A DNA stretch of 64,000 bases from Mermis nigrescens (GCA_036768485.1 JAVLUZ010000754.1:124001-188000); one strand, 5' to 3'; positions 35,712 through 45,205 are shown, numbered from the stretch's first letter. Translations and numbers: made by a program. Notes: generated by a model from the letters alone, not told the origin.

Positions 35712-36754
35712 ATTTGTGGTATATGCAAATTTTTCCTTTTTAATAGTTTAGGAATTGCAAAGTGGATTTACACTGACCAACCCAACAACTAGCTGTGGGC
35801 TAATTAGCACTTATGACACATTGCTGCAAGGAGCTTGAATAAAAATTATTATGGGAAGGGATAGTTTCTTTTTGCGGAAACAGTATGAAAACTCATACTC
35901 AAAAACCCAAAATACTACTATTTTGCCAAAAATGGGTATGACTGATCCGAAAAATGCTAAATTGCAGTACCTAGAACAGCGTATTCTGCAAATCGAACAT
36001 GAGGGATTTAAAAATATCTGGCTAGAACTATGCAGGTCTGCATGGCATCAGTTAGACACTACTATGCAAATTCTACACATTGGCAGGACCACAGGAGCCA
36101 GGATCTTACTTAGGTGTACTGATATTCATGCTGTTTTTGCTAAGGATATTCTTATAGTATGGCAATGTCATTGAGGTAACACTACTAAAATTTATTAGTA
36201 CCATAAAGTGCAAGACAAATGTTATTTAAACTTACCCATTAAGCTTGACGCTCAGCAATTTTTGTTTAAGCTAGGGGCACTGATTTAACTATGCTTTCAC
36301 ATAAAATTCTATGTGATAAGAGGATAACAAGGACTTACCAAGAAGATAACAACTACTTCTCTCCTCAAGGGGCTACACACGCTGCCTAAACCCCAATCCA
36401 ACTTATCTGTAGTGGAAACTGGACCCCTTTCACTTTTTCTTCCCCAACTCTATTTCATGACACTATGAGCAGTTTTAATGATATCTGGAGCTCCTATGAA
36501 TTAGAACAGAAAGTATGTCATCCTATGGAGTACACCTCTCAACTATCCAAAAATCCTCAATTAATTTATCAAATTCTTGCAGGGACAGGGACCGCAATTA
36601 ACAGTGTCCTTGACCATAGTCAAAAAAAATTTGGACACCTTATTGATCAGACTGCTTTAGGCGCTTTGAGCACTTTTAGTCATTTACTCAGTGGTATATA
36701 CCAGGCACTAATAAATCTTTTTGTAAGTCTTATTGATGCACTTATAGTCATAGC
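35712..36754 (+). pseudogene. Viral-type glycoprotein remnant, central part
   Basis: Resumes the protein interrupted at 32590. The open stretch 35851-36174 has a Leu-rich helix region and a block with DIHAVFAKDILIVWQC, followed by a Cys and Pro-containing strand region (about 36210-36240). The next open stretch, 36465-36754, ends in a hydrophobic run. This order (helix, xDIxAxFxxDxLxVWxC, CYxxxPI, then a stem and membrane anchor) resembles mononegavirus chuvirus-type fusion glycoproteins. Frameshifts and stops separate the parts. The frame is cut at 36754 by MITE copy 6, inside the membrane segment. Confidence 0.45.
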
Positions 36755-37013
36755 CATACGTGGGCAGCAAGAAAATTCTGGGGGGTGCAAGATTTTTTTG
36801 AAGGTCGAAAAATGGCCTTAAAAATGGTGGTATGGCGATAAAAACACCATTTTTCGACGTTTCTCATCAAGCACTATCCATTGGCATCAAAAAATTGCGA
36901 AAAAAACGAAAAAAATTTTCAAAAATTGAATTTTGGGGGGGGTATTTTGATTTCTGGGGGGTATTTTGGTTTCTGGGGGGGGTGCATACCCCCCAAACCC
37001 ACGCCCAGGTGTG
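36755..37013 (+). mobile_element. hAT-type MITE, copy 6 (inside the glycoprotein)
   Basis: CATACGTGGGCAGC ... GCCCAGGTGTG with a perfect 8-bp duplication GTCATAGC (36747-36754, 37014-37021). The hydrophobic membrane segment of the glycoprotein lies on both sides of it in the same frame. Confidence 0.9.
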
Positions 37014-37545
37014 GTCATAGCTATTATGTACATAGGATACTTAAGACTTAGAAATCTTTTTGGGACCGCTTCTGAACTTAATTGCTTCCCTTGAGGCACG
37101 CAAACTCTCATCACTTCATCCAGGCATGAGATAGAGGCTACTAATTATGCTAAATTAATGGTCACAATAGCTGCACAGTGTGTAATTAAAAAGCCTAAAA
37201 ACTGGGCAGATCCAAATATCCGCCACTGTGCAGTGTTTGGTTGCTTTAGTGAGCCGGACCAGTGCTCAATTACCTAAAAATTTGCACAATTTAATCCGGA
37301 GATTAAACGTCATCTCGATTGGAAAGCGCAAAAGAATGCGCAAAAGCTATAAATAGCACATCCGAGCAGCAAAACGAGCTGATAGGAAAGCACATCCATA
37401 ACAGCAAAACAAGCTGCTGGGAAAGCACATCTTAACAGCGAAACAAGCTGACAGGAAAGCACATCCATAACAATGAAACAAGCTGCTGGCAAAGCACATC
37501 CAAACAGCAAAACAAGCTGTTGGGAAATAGTCCATGAGTTTGTTG
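37014..37545 (+). pseudogene. Viral-type glycoprotein remnant, C-terminal tail with tandem repeats
   Basis: After the MITE the hydrophobic segment finishes (AIMYIGYLRLRN) and a cytoplasmic-type tail follows with a Cys/His-containing stretch (37215-37265). It runs into five to six tandem copies of a 33-39-base unit, consensus CAGCAAAACAAGCTGCTGGG followed by AAAGCACATCCATAA (37340-37530). The repeats keep near multiples of three but contain stops in the likely frame. The minus-strand open frames here are a mirror of the repeats. Confidence 0.45.
37340..37530 (+). repeat. Tandem repeat of about 36 bases
   Basis: Units begin AACAAGCTG(C/A)(T/C)(G/A)GGAAAGCACATCC, at about 37371, 37406, 37443, 37478 and 37513, with small length changes. 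Probably grew by slippage inside the tail region of the glycoprotein remnant. Confidence 0.7.
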
Positions 37546-37631
37546 AGTTTGTATGTGCACTGCACTTACAAGTGCATAACAGTCAAGTTTATAATTTGCA
37601 ATTTATCTACTATGACTGAAAATAATGTAGA

Positions 37632-37711
37632 CTTTATTTATTTATTTATTCATTTATTGATTTTTTTATTTACTTATTTATTTTATTTTATTTATTCATT
37701 TATTTTATTCA
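37632..37711 (+). repeat. (TTTA)n simple repeat
   Basis: About 80 bases of TTTA/TTCA tetranucleotides. It separates the glycoprotein remnant from the TBP-like gene and could mark the left edge of the virus-like island. Confidence 0.75.
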
Positions 37712-37739
37712 CATTAAAACTTTGAACCATATATTGATG

Positions 37740-38189
37740 TATTTTCCTGTCAAAAAACGTTAATAAAAACGCGATTCATTTTGTACTTTAAAAGCCAAAA
37801 AAATTTCCGGTTCATAAAAGCAGTTAGAATTACATTTAGCATACAGTTTATGCAAATTAACAGTGAAACCTACGTTTCCCGTAGCTACATAATTATGAAT
37901 TTTTATTTCTGTATTGGTAGTTTTTAATTTGCATGTGTGTATTGCTTTTGCTAGTGCTTTTTTGGCATGGTCTTTCAGTCTTCATTCCAGTACAAACTAA
38001 TTTCCTGGATTTTAAGGTTAGTACTGTAGATTTAAGCTTTTTGAACGCCAAACTAAGGCCTGGAAATCTACCAGGCCTGTACTTTACAAGCTTTATGTTT
38101 TTGTCTGCAATATTGTTTAAATTTAAGGCGCATTTAGTGTCTATACTCGCAATTATGTTACAAATCTGCATTTTCACAAAAATTTGCAT
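37740..38189 (-). pseudogene. TATA-binding-protein-like gene, copy 1
   Basis: The minus-strand frame from ATG 38189 or 38171 begins MQICNIIASIDTKCALNLNN, then KYRPGRFPGLSLAFKKLK, then LKSRKLVCTGMKTE. This matches the first TBP repeat (NxVxTxxxxxxLxLxxIA, YxPxRFxxxxMR, SSGKMVCTGAKSE). A one-base slip in a T run (37958-37963) moves the frame; the second repeat then follows with IHNYVATGNVGFTVNL and CFYEPEIFLAFKVQ (TBP: IQNxVGSxDVxFxIxL, YEPELFPGLIYRM) and a broken end near 37745. TBP binds TATA DNA through this two-repeat saddle and nucleates transcription complexes. It is far more diverged than a host TBP. Its single slip could be a sequencing error. The plus-strand frame 37933-38256 is the shadow. 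Confidence 0.75.
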
Positions 38190-38325
38190 AGCGCTTACGG
38201 CTTTAAACTTTATTTATAACATAATTTTCACTTGCTTCAGAACAAATGCTGTTTAGAAAGAATAGAAAAGGGGTCAATACTGTATGTACATAACATTATA
38301 ATGATTCCTTTTTGGCTCTCTCAAC

Positions 38326-39010
38326 ATGGCTTTACCCCCAGAAATATTAGTCAAAGTTTTTGCCAATTTAGATGCTCTCAAGAGTCCAAAATTACAACTA
38401 GTTTCCAAAAGCTTAATATAGTGCTATTTGTTTAGCAAATTCAATTAAGACAAAATATCTAGTATTTGAATATTTCACTCAATATCCATTCATTGCCAAT
38501 ACAAAAAAATTTCGAACTTATGCTCAAATTGAAAATTTTGTGGAAATTTGCATTAGTGTTTTACTAAACAGTAATAAATTGAGGTCTTTTTGAAGTAGAT
38601 TTTGCTGGACATCGTCCACTATATTAGTATTTATTCAATTATTCAGTTTTTGCTTAAAGAGCTGTTTTTGAACCATTTTTAGAATATAATTTGCAATGGT
38701 ATTTATAATTATTTTTACGATGAAATGTTTGAATGCTAAGAAATACCGTTTTTCAATCACTTATGTTATGATGTCTATTTAGGCCATCATGTGCTGCTGC
38801 AAAATGTCCCACAAATATTTGCTGAGATCATATCAAACTGCAATCTTACGAAATTGACCATTTATATTGACCATTGTCATTTTAAGTGTGAAATTCACTA
38901 TGTAACACCCCTAGTAGACAACTAAAATTGCTCATCGTAGAAAATGCTAATGCCACCTCTGGACGCAATTTTTCTTGCCTAGCTGAATTCTTGGAATATG
39001 CTTTATAGAT
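38326..39010 (+). pseudogene. F-box/LRR-like gene, copy 1
   Basis: ATG at 38326 opens an F-box-type start (MALPPEILVKVFANLD, then LQLVSKSL). After a frame change, an Ile/Leu-rich stretch runs to a TGA near 38600. Further leucine-rich pieces appear at about 38790-38890 (IISNCNLTKLTIYI) and 38910-39000. F-box proteins bind Skp1 and present substrates to cullin ubiquitin ligases; the leucine repeats select the substrate. A second, diverged copy lies at 41642. It is broken by stops and frameshifts. Divergently arranged with the TBP-like gene just to its left, with only about 140 bases between the starts. Confidence 0.45.
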
Positions 39011-41092
39011 GTGTGTTACTGTTAATTTGTTTCACTTATTAAAATTTTTCAAATCGTTTTTAATTTTTCGAAGCAACAAGTTAATATTTGCTTCCTTTGT
39101 ATGGTTTTTGCTTTCTTTTCTTTGTGTGCTCCAGTGGCTGAAAATGGGAAAAGAGGTTTAGTCATTACAGTACTTACCATACATTTGCTGTTTCAGAACA
39201 AGTTGTACCAAAACTTATTGTCTACTTTAGCTTCACTTACTTAGCTTTAGTTTTCTATTTATCATGGCACATTTGTACAACATTTTTGATCTTGGTTTTG
39301 GGAAAACCTTTACATAAATTTGGGATAAGTACAAAGATCATATTAGAAGCACGTTGATCTAGAAGAATGACAATCATTTGAATCAAGATTTTTGGGCACA
39401 ACCTATTTATTCACTATCTTCAACTTTGGAAATAAAAATTTAATTGTATAAAGCTTTAGAAAAAGGCTATTCCTGGAACAAAGGGGGTAAAGCTCTGTGC
39501 AGAGAGTGATATTTGTTTTCAATTTTCACATGCAGCTGTTTTCCCAAAACAGATTAATACCAAAACCAGTGATAAACTTAATAACTGTAGGTATAAAGTC
39601 TCAATCTTGTGCTGAGCTTTTTCAGTTCTGACTGATTGCTCTCATATATTTCATTTTTTCACTATAGTGCAAAATTTGCGGACTATATACATATAAATAG
39701 AAACACAAAATTATATAAATGCAGGCTATTTTGAGGATATTCGGAAAAGCACACTTCGATTATTTTGAAAATCGAAAATTTGCATTACCAAATCCTGATT
39801 TATTCACCATTCCCAACTCAAAATTAAAAAATTTGTTGTTTACAGCTCTGGAGTATGGTCAGTCATGGGATGACGACAATATTTGAATATGGATTTTAGA
39901 TTTCAAGCAAAAAATTGGCTGGAGCACTAGGTTTTCGACAGATTGTACGGGATTTTGTATAGTTGGCATAAAATTCACAGGTGGTTTTGAAATTGTGACA
40001 TTTTATCCAGCAAGTTGCATTTCATTATTAACGCTTTGTTGTTATGTACAATATTCTGTTATGCGTTAATTAGGTTTTTAATAAATTTTCAGGGCTTAAT
40101 CGAACCTGTACTACTGGAAGGTATTAAACTAATGATGACAACTGGGAACAAAATATCACTCAATATGGATTATCTCATTAGTATTTATCAAACTTATTTT
40201 TGACTTGAAGTCATTAGAACATCAATTGATATGTATTATTATTTAATCGCACCTATCCTGAGAGTCTTGTTTTTCATGGATCAGAATCAGTATACACGGA
40301 TTGAGACCTGACCTAGAAAAACTAACCCTCTGTGTGGTATTGCATCATGGTATTTTATGTGCAATAATTATCATTTCGTTTTTGTGATCAAATGAAGAAA
40401 GGAAAATAGTGCTTTGTAACTTACCTTCGAGATTCAAATAAATCTATTTTCTATGAATTGTTTTTGCTTTATCGCAATAATATTTATATCAATGACGCAA
40501 TGTTGTCTATTTTAAATGATGGCCACACATTCCTGTGGTCAATCATACAATTTGAATAGAAGGAAATTGTGGAAAAAGGAAGCCTGGGTAAACATTTAGT
40601 CAATAATACAGTGAAACATGGCTTTCCTGTTATTTTTCACAATTTTTTCACTCTTTTTGACAAATTCTTGCAATTTTTTGCGATTTCTGCACATGTAATG
40701 TGGCACAAAAATATGTCAGCTGTACGGTCGTATTAGATTGGCTAACGATTAACAACAGTGGTCCTGTAAAAATTTTATGATTCATTAAAAAATATATAAA
40801 TTCTAAATGAATGCGATTTCAGGTTTTGAATTCGTATTATACCATCCTTGCGTACACACTGCCCACCTGTAATTATTCTGATCCACTACTTACCAAACCA
40901 TCCACCTTTTCCTGAAACTAGCCTCCCTTGACACAACCTGCTGCTCAGTACCAAATATTTCTATTCCCACAAGATGCCTCAAACCGTAAGGAAAAATTTT
41001 ATATTTATAGAACAAATATATAAAAATTTGTTTTCAGCACCACCACCAACCATTTAACCACCAGCCAATTTTTAATAGCCACCGTTACAAAA
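39011..41092 (+). other. Unresolved broken coding region of the island
   Basis: Two diverged blocks look like copies of one unknown protein: one near 39440-39620 (KALEKGYSWNKGG) and one at 39720-40010 (TALEYGQSWDDDN, with a stop soon after). The second starts with ATG at 39721 and continues past a stop with GWSTRFSTDCTGFC and ITLY-like strands. At 40015-40260 further open pieces occur without a recognisable family. A shared palindrome lies at 39190-39214. I cannot name the product. Confidence 0.3.
39190..39214. promoter_or_regulatory. Shared palindrome, site 1
   Basis: GTTTCAGAACAAGTTGTACC followed by AAAAC. Weakest of four sites that share TTTTGGAAC..AGTTGTACCAAAA; see also 41557, 43613 and 45862. 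Intergenic position upstream of the 39.4-40.2 kb coding fragments suggests a control element. Confidence 0.35.
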
Positions 41093-41482
41093 ATGCCTAA
41101 TACCTATTTGACAATCACCAATGCTACACTTCCGCCCAAGCCAGACTGGATACCTGTCATTATTGTCTCTTGTATTTTTGCATTTTGCATTTTAGTTATA
41201 ATAGTTTTTATGTTTTATTGTCATAACCAACTCCTTTGTAATAAATTTTTTTATAATTTATTTTGTCATATCAGCCTAAGACAGCCTCAAAGAGAAAAAG
41301 CTGAAGCTACGGAAATAGCTATGAAGATTGTTAAGATTACGTACTGTGTACACCATATGTTTTTTCGAAAGTGGGTTTCTAAAGAATATTCGTACCAAAA
41401 CCGAGAAAAAAGTACAGGGCAGGAGGGGTCTGTGAACAATAACGAAAGAAATAGGTGTAAAGCTGAAATGCTACATATGTAG
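41093..41482 (+). CDS. Single-pass membrane protein, unknown
   Basis: Intact frame from ATG 41093, 129 residues. A short N-terminal part with two possible N-glycosylation-type sites (NTYLTITNATL) precedes a strong membrane helix at residues 21-43 (VIIVSCIFAFCILVIIVFMF). A Cys-rich juxtamembrane stretch (CHNQLLCNKFF, FCHISL) and a basic tail of about 70 residues follow. No cleavable signal, so probably type III topology. It lies just upstream of the F-box copy 2 and is one of few intact frames in the island. I do not recognise the family; small membrane proteins of this type are common among viral accessory genes. Confidence 0.4.
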   Translation: MPNTYLTITNATLPPKPDWIPVIIVSCIFAFCILVIIVFMFYCHNQLLCNKFFYNLFCHISLRQPQREKAEATEIAMKIVKITYCVHHMFFRKWVSKEYSYQNREKSTGQEGSVNNNERNRCKAEMLHM

Positions 41483-41556
41483 GTACATAGTCAACTACTG
41501 CTTGCACGTATGTACATATGTTGTATGTACATACCTACGTATGTACATAAATATTT

Positions 41557-41582
41557 GTTTTGGAACCATTTGTTCCAAAACC
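41557..41582. promoter_or_regulatory. Shared palindrome, site 2
   Basis: GTTTTGGAACCATTTGTTCC followed by AAAACC: a near-perfect inverted repeat of GGTTTTGGAACAAAT type. It sits 60-85 bases upstream of the F-box copy 2 start and is followed by 'ttactgtag', as at site 4. Confidence 0.45.
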
Positions 41583-41641
41583 AAAAATTCTAACTATTAC
41601 TGTAGGAAAGGCTTAGTCATTATTCTTGAAGTCTTATCAAT

Positions 41642-42420
41642 GATGGCATTGCCTGAAAATTTAATAATAAAAATTTTATCGTATTTGGACCCTATTTCAT
41701 GCATTAAATGCGGCAAAATAAACAAAAGCTTCAAAAATGCACTCAAAAATAGATTTTTATACGGGAATTTCGAGCCAAAATACATGATTCAGATTGACTT
41801 TGCACAATCAAAACAGGGATATAGACTGCTGGAGTTTGGGCGATGAGCATTTGAAAATTTAGCTGGACATTACGCCAGCATGTACAAGGTTATAGAAATC
41901 AATGAGAAAATGGAATTTTCAAAAATTCTTTGGCTTTTATGTCTGATCAATCCCGGCCAACTAACAATTAATGGTAAAAATACGTAAAAAATGGAAATTT
42001 TTTGCATTTTTAGTTTTTTTATGCCTAACGAGAAATAAAACGTCTGAGAATTCTTTTTTTGATTAATAAATTTTTCAAAACAAGGTATGGATGCCCCTGA
42101 TTTTCATAAAATTTTGGCTAATTTTCTTCATCGGAAATCAAAATGAAAATCAATTCATCTTGAAAATGCACCACTGCCCCTGCCCCAATTTCCCACTTTG
42201 GCTATTCACACACTGGTATTTGTTGGTACCAACACCAAGTTTGCCCAATGGGCTTCTATGCTAAGACCTGAAGAAATTAGTGTTCAAAATCTTGTAATAG
42301 GAAATGATTTTCATGACTTCATCAATGTTTTTGAAAATATTTTGCCTTGTTTGACCGAGCTGAATTTAAATTTTTCCGAAAATCAGTTGGCTTTTTGTTT
42401 GTTTAGACGCATTCATTGAT
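41642..42420 (+). pseudogene. F-box/LRR-like gene, copy 2
   Basis: ATG at 41642 begins MMALPENLIIKILSYLDPIS, then CGKINKSFKNALKNRFLY, a clear F-box. It continues (KYMIQIDFAQSKQGYRLLEF) to a TGA at 41844, then an open continuation past the stop (FENLAGHYASMYKV...). After an AT-rich gap it resumes with leucine-rich pieces (PTLAIHTLVFVGTN at about 42195; NILPCLTELNLNFSENQLAF near 42350). Same organisation as copy 1 at 38326. Likely an adaptor of an SCF ubiquitin ligase in its intact form; several viruses and mobile elements carry F-box genes to turn host degradation to their use, which is inference here. Broken by at least one stop and by the frame change. Confidence 0.5.
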
Positions 42421-43117
42421 TTCATAAACGGTCACTTAGAGAAAAATTTTGTTATAAATTTTTTGTCTTACGAGTTAAGTTTTCAAAATTGCAAAGTTTT
42501 AAAAAATCATATAGCAGCTTATTTTTTGCGAGTAGATAACTCGGAAATATGTTCATTTACTGCTAATGGTATTTGATGGACAATTGTAAACCAAAAAGCT
42601 ATTTACAGTTATGTAACTGCTGTACTTGGTAAAAAGTAAAAAAGTGAACTTAACGGAATTGAAAAAATTAAAAAAACTTCGGCTTAAAAATTGCACAGCG
42701 AATAACTAGAAAACAAGATATTCATTTTTTATTTTGCTTCAAAATTGCAAATCACTTTGCTGGAACTTTGCCTGTTTCTTCCTTGCCACTGCGCTTTCTT
42801 TTGTGCAGGGCCTCAGTCATGGATCGAATGAACGTTATCCTTCATTCCACAAACGGAGCTAACACAAAATACTTTGTGATTAAATCCCCCTGTATTGGTC
42901 AATGACCAACTCTGCGTGCGAGGCATTGACCAGACGCGCTCGGTGATAATAGAAGCCAATATATTGTCTATTGATATCTTTCGGCCAAATGCCACGTGAC
43001 AGCGTCTTGGTGCTGCAGCAACGCCGCCTTAACCACGTGTTCATTTTATGCATTTTCTCCCAGAATTGATGTTTTTTCACAGAAAGCTGTCTGCAATTTT
43101 TGTTCAAAAGCCTTCTT
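42421..43117. other. Broken coding sequence on both strands
   Basis: Plus strand to about 42800 may hold the end of the F-box/LRR gene, in several frames. Minus strand 43117-42830 continues the frame of the three-exon gene past its stop (KKAFEQKLQTAF..., then HVVKAALLQHQDAVTWHLAE), interrupted by three stops, suggesting a longer ancestral protein. Confidence 0.35.
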
Positions 43118-43507
43118 TCAGTTTTTATGAATGTTTAATCGAAAAATAAAGTATGCAAAAGCTTCTGTAAGTTGTAGAAAGTTGGTTAATTTAGCAATTA
43201 TTACAAGAATAAAAATTTATGAGGGTAACAAATTTGCAATTTTTCAAGTTGTACTAAAACAAGCATACCTTCAGTACTGACACCATTAGCCTTGGTGGCA
43301 TATTCTAGTACATCGGCTGGTGTCAAAACTGGTGGCTCATTGAATTTCAATGGCGGCGTACCATTCCCATATTCCTTTACCTGAGCAGTAATTTTTTTTG
43401 CAAAATTATGTTTACTTTTAATTATTTTTTTAATTTTCTACCTTTTTAACAGGCATGATGTCCTCATAATCTGGCAAATTGGAGTTGCTTTCATCAAACT
43501 CGTTCAT
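43118..43507 (-). CDS. Small spliced gene of the island (three exons)
   Basis: Exon 1 43507-43442 (ATG; MNEFDESNSNLPDYEDIMPV), intron 43441-43381 (61 bases, AAG|GTAGAA to CTCAG), exon 2 43380-43269 (VKEYGNGTPPLKFNEPPVLT...), intron 43268-43165 (G|GTATGC to TTACAG), exon 3 43164-43118 ending in TGA. All phases agree, giving 74 residues. The acidic start and Pro-rich middle are unlike known enzymes. The same frame stays largely open for another 40 to 60 codons after the TGA, so the stop may be a mutation in a longer gene. Introns are noteworthy inside a virus-like element. Family unknown. A palindrome (43613) lies about 110 bases upstream. Confidence 0.4.
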
Positions 43508-43612
43508 ATTGGCGAGATTCCAAAATTATAGAGATTCCAGAAGGAAGTGAGATTCTTGCTGTACTGACTTTCATGATACGACATATTTGTGACTAACAGC
43601 TAATTACGTAGG

Positions 43613-43643
43613 TGTTTTGGTACAACTATTGTTTTGGTGCAAC
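43613..43643. promoter_or_regulatory. Shared palindrome, site 3 (double)
   Basis: On the plus strand GTTTTGGTACAACT, a 3-base spacer, then GTTTTGGTGCAACT: two half-sites in the same direction. Located between the minus-strand three-exon gene (start 43507) and the integrase fragment; likely acts for the minus-strand gene. Confidence 0.4.
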
Positions 43644-43794
43644 TATCACGGCCCTGCCTCATATTTTCCCATGCTCTATGCACTTTTTAGTACCTACCTA
43701 TTTCTTGTTTTACACCGAGGCTTCATACAGATATAAATTATCGGGCAATAAATTTTGTGCTCTTGGTTAATACATAGGTACTTTATTACGAGAA

Positions 43795-43929
43795 TTAGCG
43801 CTTAAGGGCGGGTTTGTGTAAAGTATAGGTGGGCTGCTTCTCCAGCCATCCTTTCACATAATACCGGTCTATTTTTGGCTTTACTTTTTTAGCCCTCTCA
43901 TATAGCTGTTCCACGCTACTATACCCCAT
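43795..43929 (-). pseudogene. Polinton-type integrase, N-terminal fragment
   Basis: Forty-four codons from ATG 43929 to TAA 43795. The sequence has VEQLYERAKKVKPKIDRYYV, then WLEKQPTYTLHKP. The pattern LYxxAK..I....V..WL..Q..YTLHKP is characteristic of the region just before the catalytic core in Polinton/Maverick integrases, which insert the element's DNA into the genome. In intact elements a DDE core of about 150 residues follows at once; here a stop comes four residues after the motif, and I see no core downstream. So it is a remnant, or a short stand-alone product. With the polymerase at 54-58 kb it ties this region to a Polinton. Confidence 0.55.
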
Positions 43930-44338
43930 TTTAGAGTTCATAATATATTTGCTTTAACACTTTTTCCATTTTTTTTATTTCATTATAATATTAATAACGA
44001 ATATTTATGCTAAACAACAGCAAACATAATTGCAAAATACAGTTATCATATAAATGCTCAAACATATTCTTTCCATTTGCATTCAAATCCTTGCCAGAGA
44101 CCGTACATTTCTTCAAGATATTTTGTAGGATGCAACGTTTTAAATCATGAGCAAAATTCCAAAGGTGTCCTTTTCTCGGAATGCGCCTATTTTTTGAGTA
44201 TCCCTAAACTGAATGAATCGCGCATTGGCTATTTCAACTAGCTTTTAGAATGAAGTGATGATATGATAGTTTGCCTGGAGATGCCATTGTAAAATATTTA
44301 AATGGCTAAAAATAAAACACAGTCATATTTATAGACTT
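43930..44338 (-). other. Broken minus-strand reading frame, unknown
   Basis: Pieces of open frame with plausible coding composition occur around 44260-44060 (IANARFIQFRDTQK; TKYLEEMYGLWQGFECKWKE) but in different frames and with stops. Lies between the integrase fragment and the zinc-ribbon gene; family not recognised. Confidence 0.25.
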
Positions 44339-44536
44339 TTAGGTCTTGGTCTTATCATCCACAACAAGATGCTCAGAGTAGCGCTCCAATACTTGCTGCC
44401 CTGCTTCTTGCATTGCCCTGTTGAAATTGCAACATCTGGGGCATAACTGAATGTTAGTGTGCCAATGGCCACCATTGATTTTGAAAAATTCTTGCTCTGA
44501 AGAATTTTTCTGACAAAAATAACATAATTGAATCAT
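44339..44536 (-). CDS. Small zinc-ribbon-like protein
   Basis: Intact 65-residue frame, ATG at 44536. Two Cys pairs, LCYFCQKN (residues 4-9) and LCPRCCNF (residues 32-37), are spaced as a zinc ribbon; a His-rich GGHWHTN lies between. The acidic end (LVVDDKTKT) has no membrane segment. Could bind nucleic acid or protein. Neighbours on the same strand suggest a minus-strand gene cluster (43.1-44.7 kb). Family unknown. Confidence 0.4.
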   Translation of the reverse strand: MIQLCYFCQKNSSEQEFFKINGGHWHTNIQLCPRCCNFNRAMQEAGQQVLERYSEHLVVDDKTKT

Positions 44537-44581
44537 AAGAGTGGTACATGGCTCTCTCTCTCTAAATTTCTACCAAAAAGC

Positions 44582-44725
44582 TCAATAGGGGGCCTGATAG
44601 ACCTCCCATACGGTCTTTTTTTCAGTATTGGTAAAAGGACGTCTTAATTGCTCCTTAACATCCATAATAGGACGTTTTGGCTGTTCCTTATTTTCTATAA
44701 TAGACTGTTCCTTAATTACCTCCAT
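44582..44725 (-). CDS. Short repeated-motif protein, unknown
   Basis: Forty-seven residues from ATG 44725. Contains two related units, KEQPKRPIMDV and KEQLRRPFTNT, so an internal duplication. An in-frame upstream GTG would add a hydrophobic stretch (IFRLFKLMFFLNQK); ATG 44725 is the simplest start. Same strand as the zinc-ribbon gene, about 45 bases away. No family recognised and no evidence of function. Confidence 0.25.
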   Translation of the reverse strand: MEVIKEQSIIENKEQPKRPIMDVKEQLRRPFTNTEKKTVWEVYQAPY

Positions 44726-44834
44726 TTTTTGATTTAAGAAAAACATAAGTTTAAACAGCCTAAATATCACTAGTATTTATAGACTTTGTTTACAAATATT
44801 AGTGAGTATTGTATTTAAATACCACATTATAAAA

Positions 44835-45140
44835 ATGGCATCCACAGGAGAAAGTATTTACAAACACATTTCTTTACACCTTCCTAAGTACAGTAGAGTA
44901 GACAAAGAAAAACTAGGGAGGTACTTTTGGCCAAAAATTAGACATGAGTATAGACAAAAATGCATTAAGGAGGTATTCATTAATGAACTTATAAGGATGC
45001 ATTGAGACCTAAGATTCAAAAGCACTATGTAACCTATGGCATGAGTTTAGCAATGAAACAAAAGAGTTTTATGAAAACTTCTTCAAAAAATGTATCCACA
45101 ATCATATTATCTATGATATACTTTTAGGGTAAAAAAAACT
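44835..45140 (+). pseudogene. Unknown basic protein, broken
   Basis: ATG 44835 opens 56 codons (MASTGESIYKHISLHLPKYS, later YFWPKIRHEYRQKC) to TGA at 45003. In another frame the region then reads NLWHEFSNETKEFYENFFKK to a stop near 45132, which looks like the rest of the same protein. Helical, basic and aromatic. It faces away from the minus-strand cluster, with a short shared upstream region. Not recognised. Confidence 0.3.
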
Positions 45141-45205
45141 ATATAAAGATAAAAAACAGGAAACAGGGTCATTGTTCATTAGTTTTCTACACTGAGCACT
45201 CGGTT

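Noticed and set aside
36832..37020. Open frames inside the MITE copies (also at 14100, 26735, 30431, 33885, 57870)
   Set aside because: The same sequence recurs in seven copies with frame-breaking differences; it is transposon body, not a gene.
37933..38256. Plus-strand hydrophobic open frame of 107 codons
   Set aside because: Mirror of the TBP-like gene on the minus strand, where conserved motifs are present.
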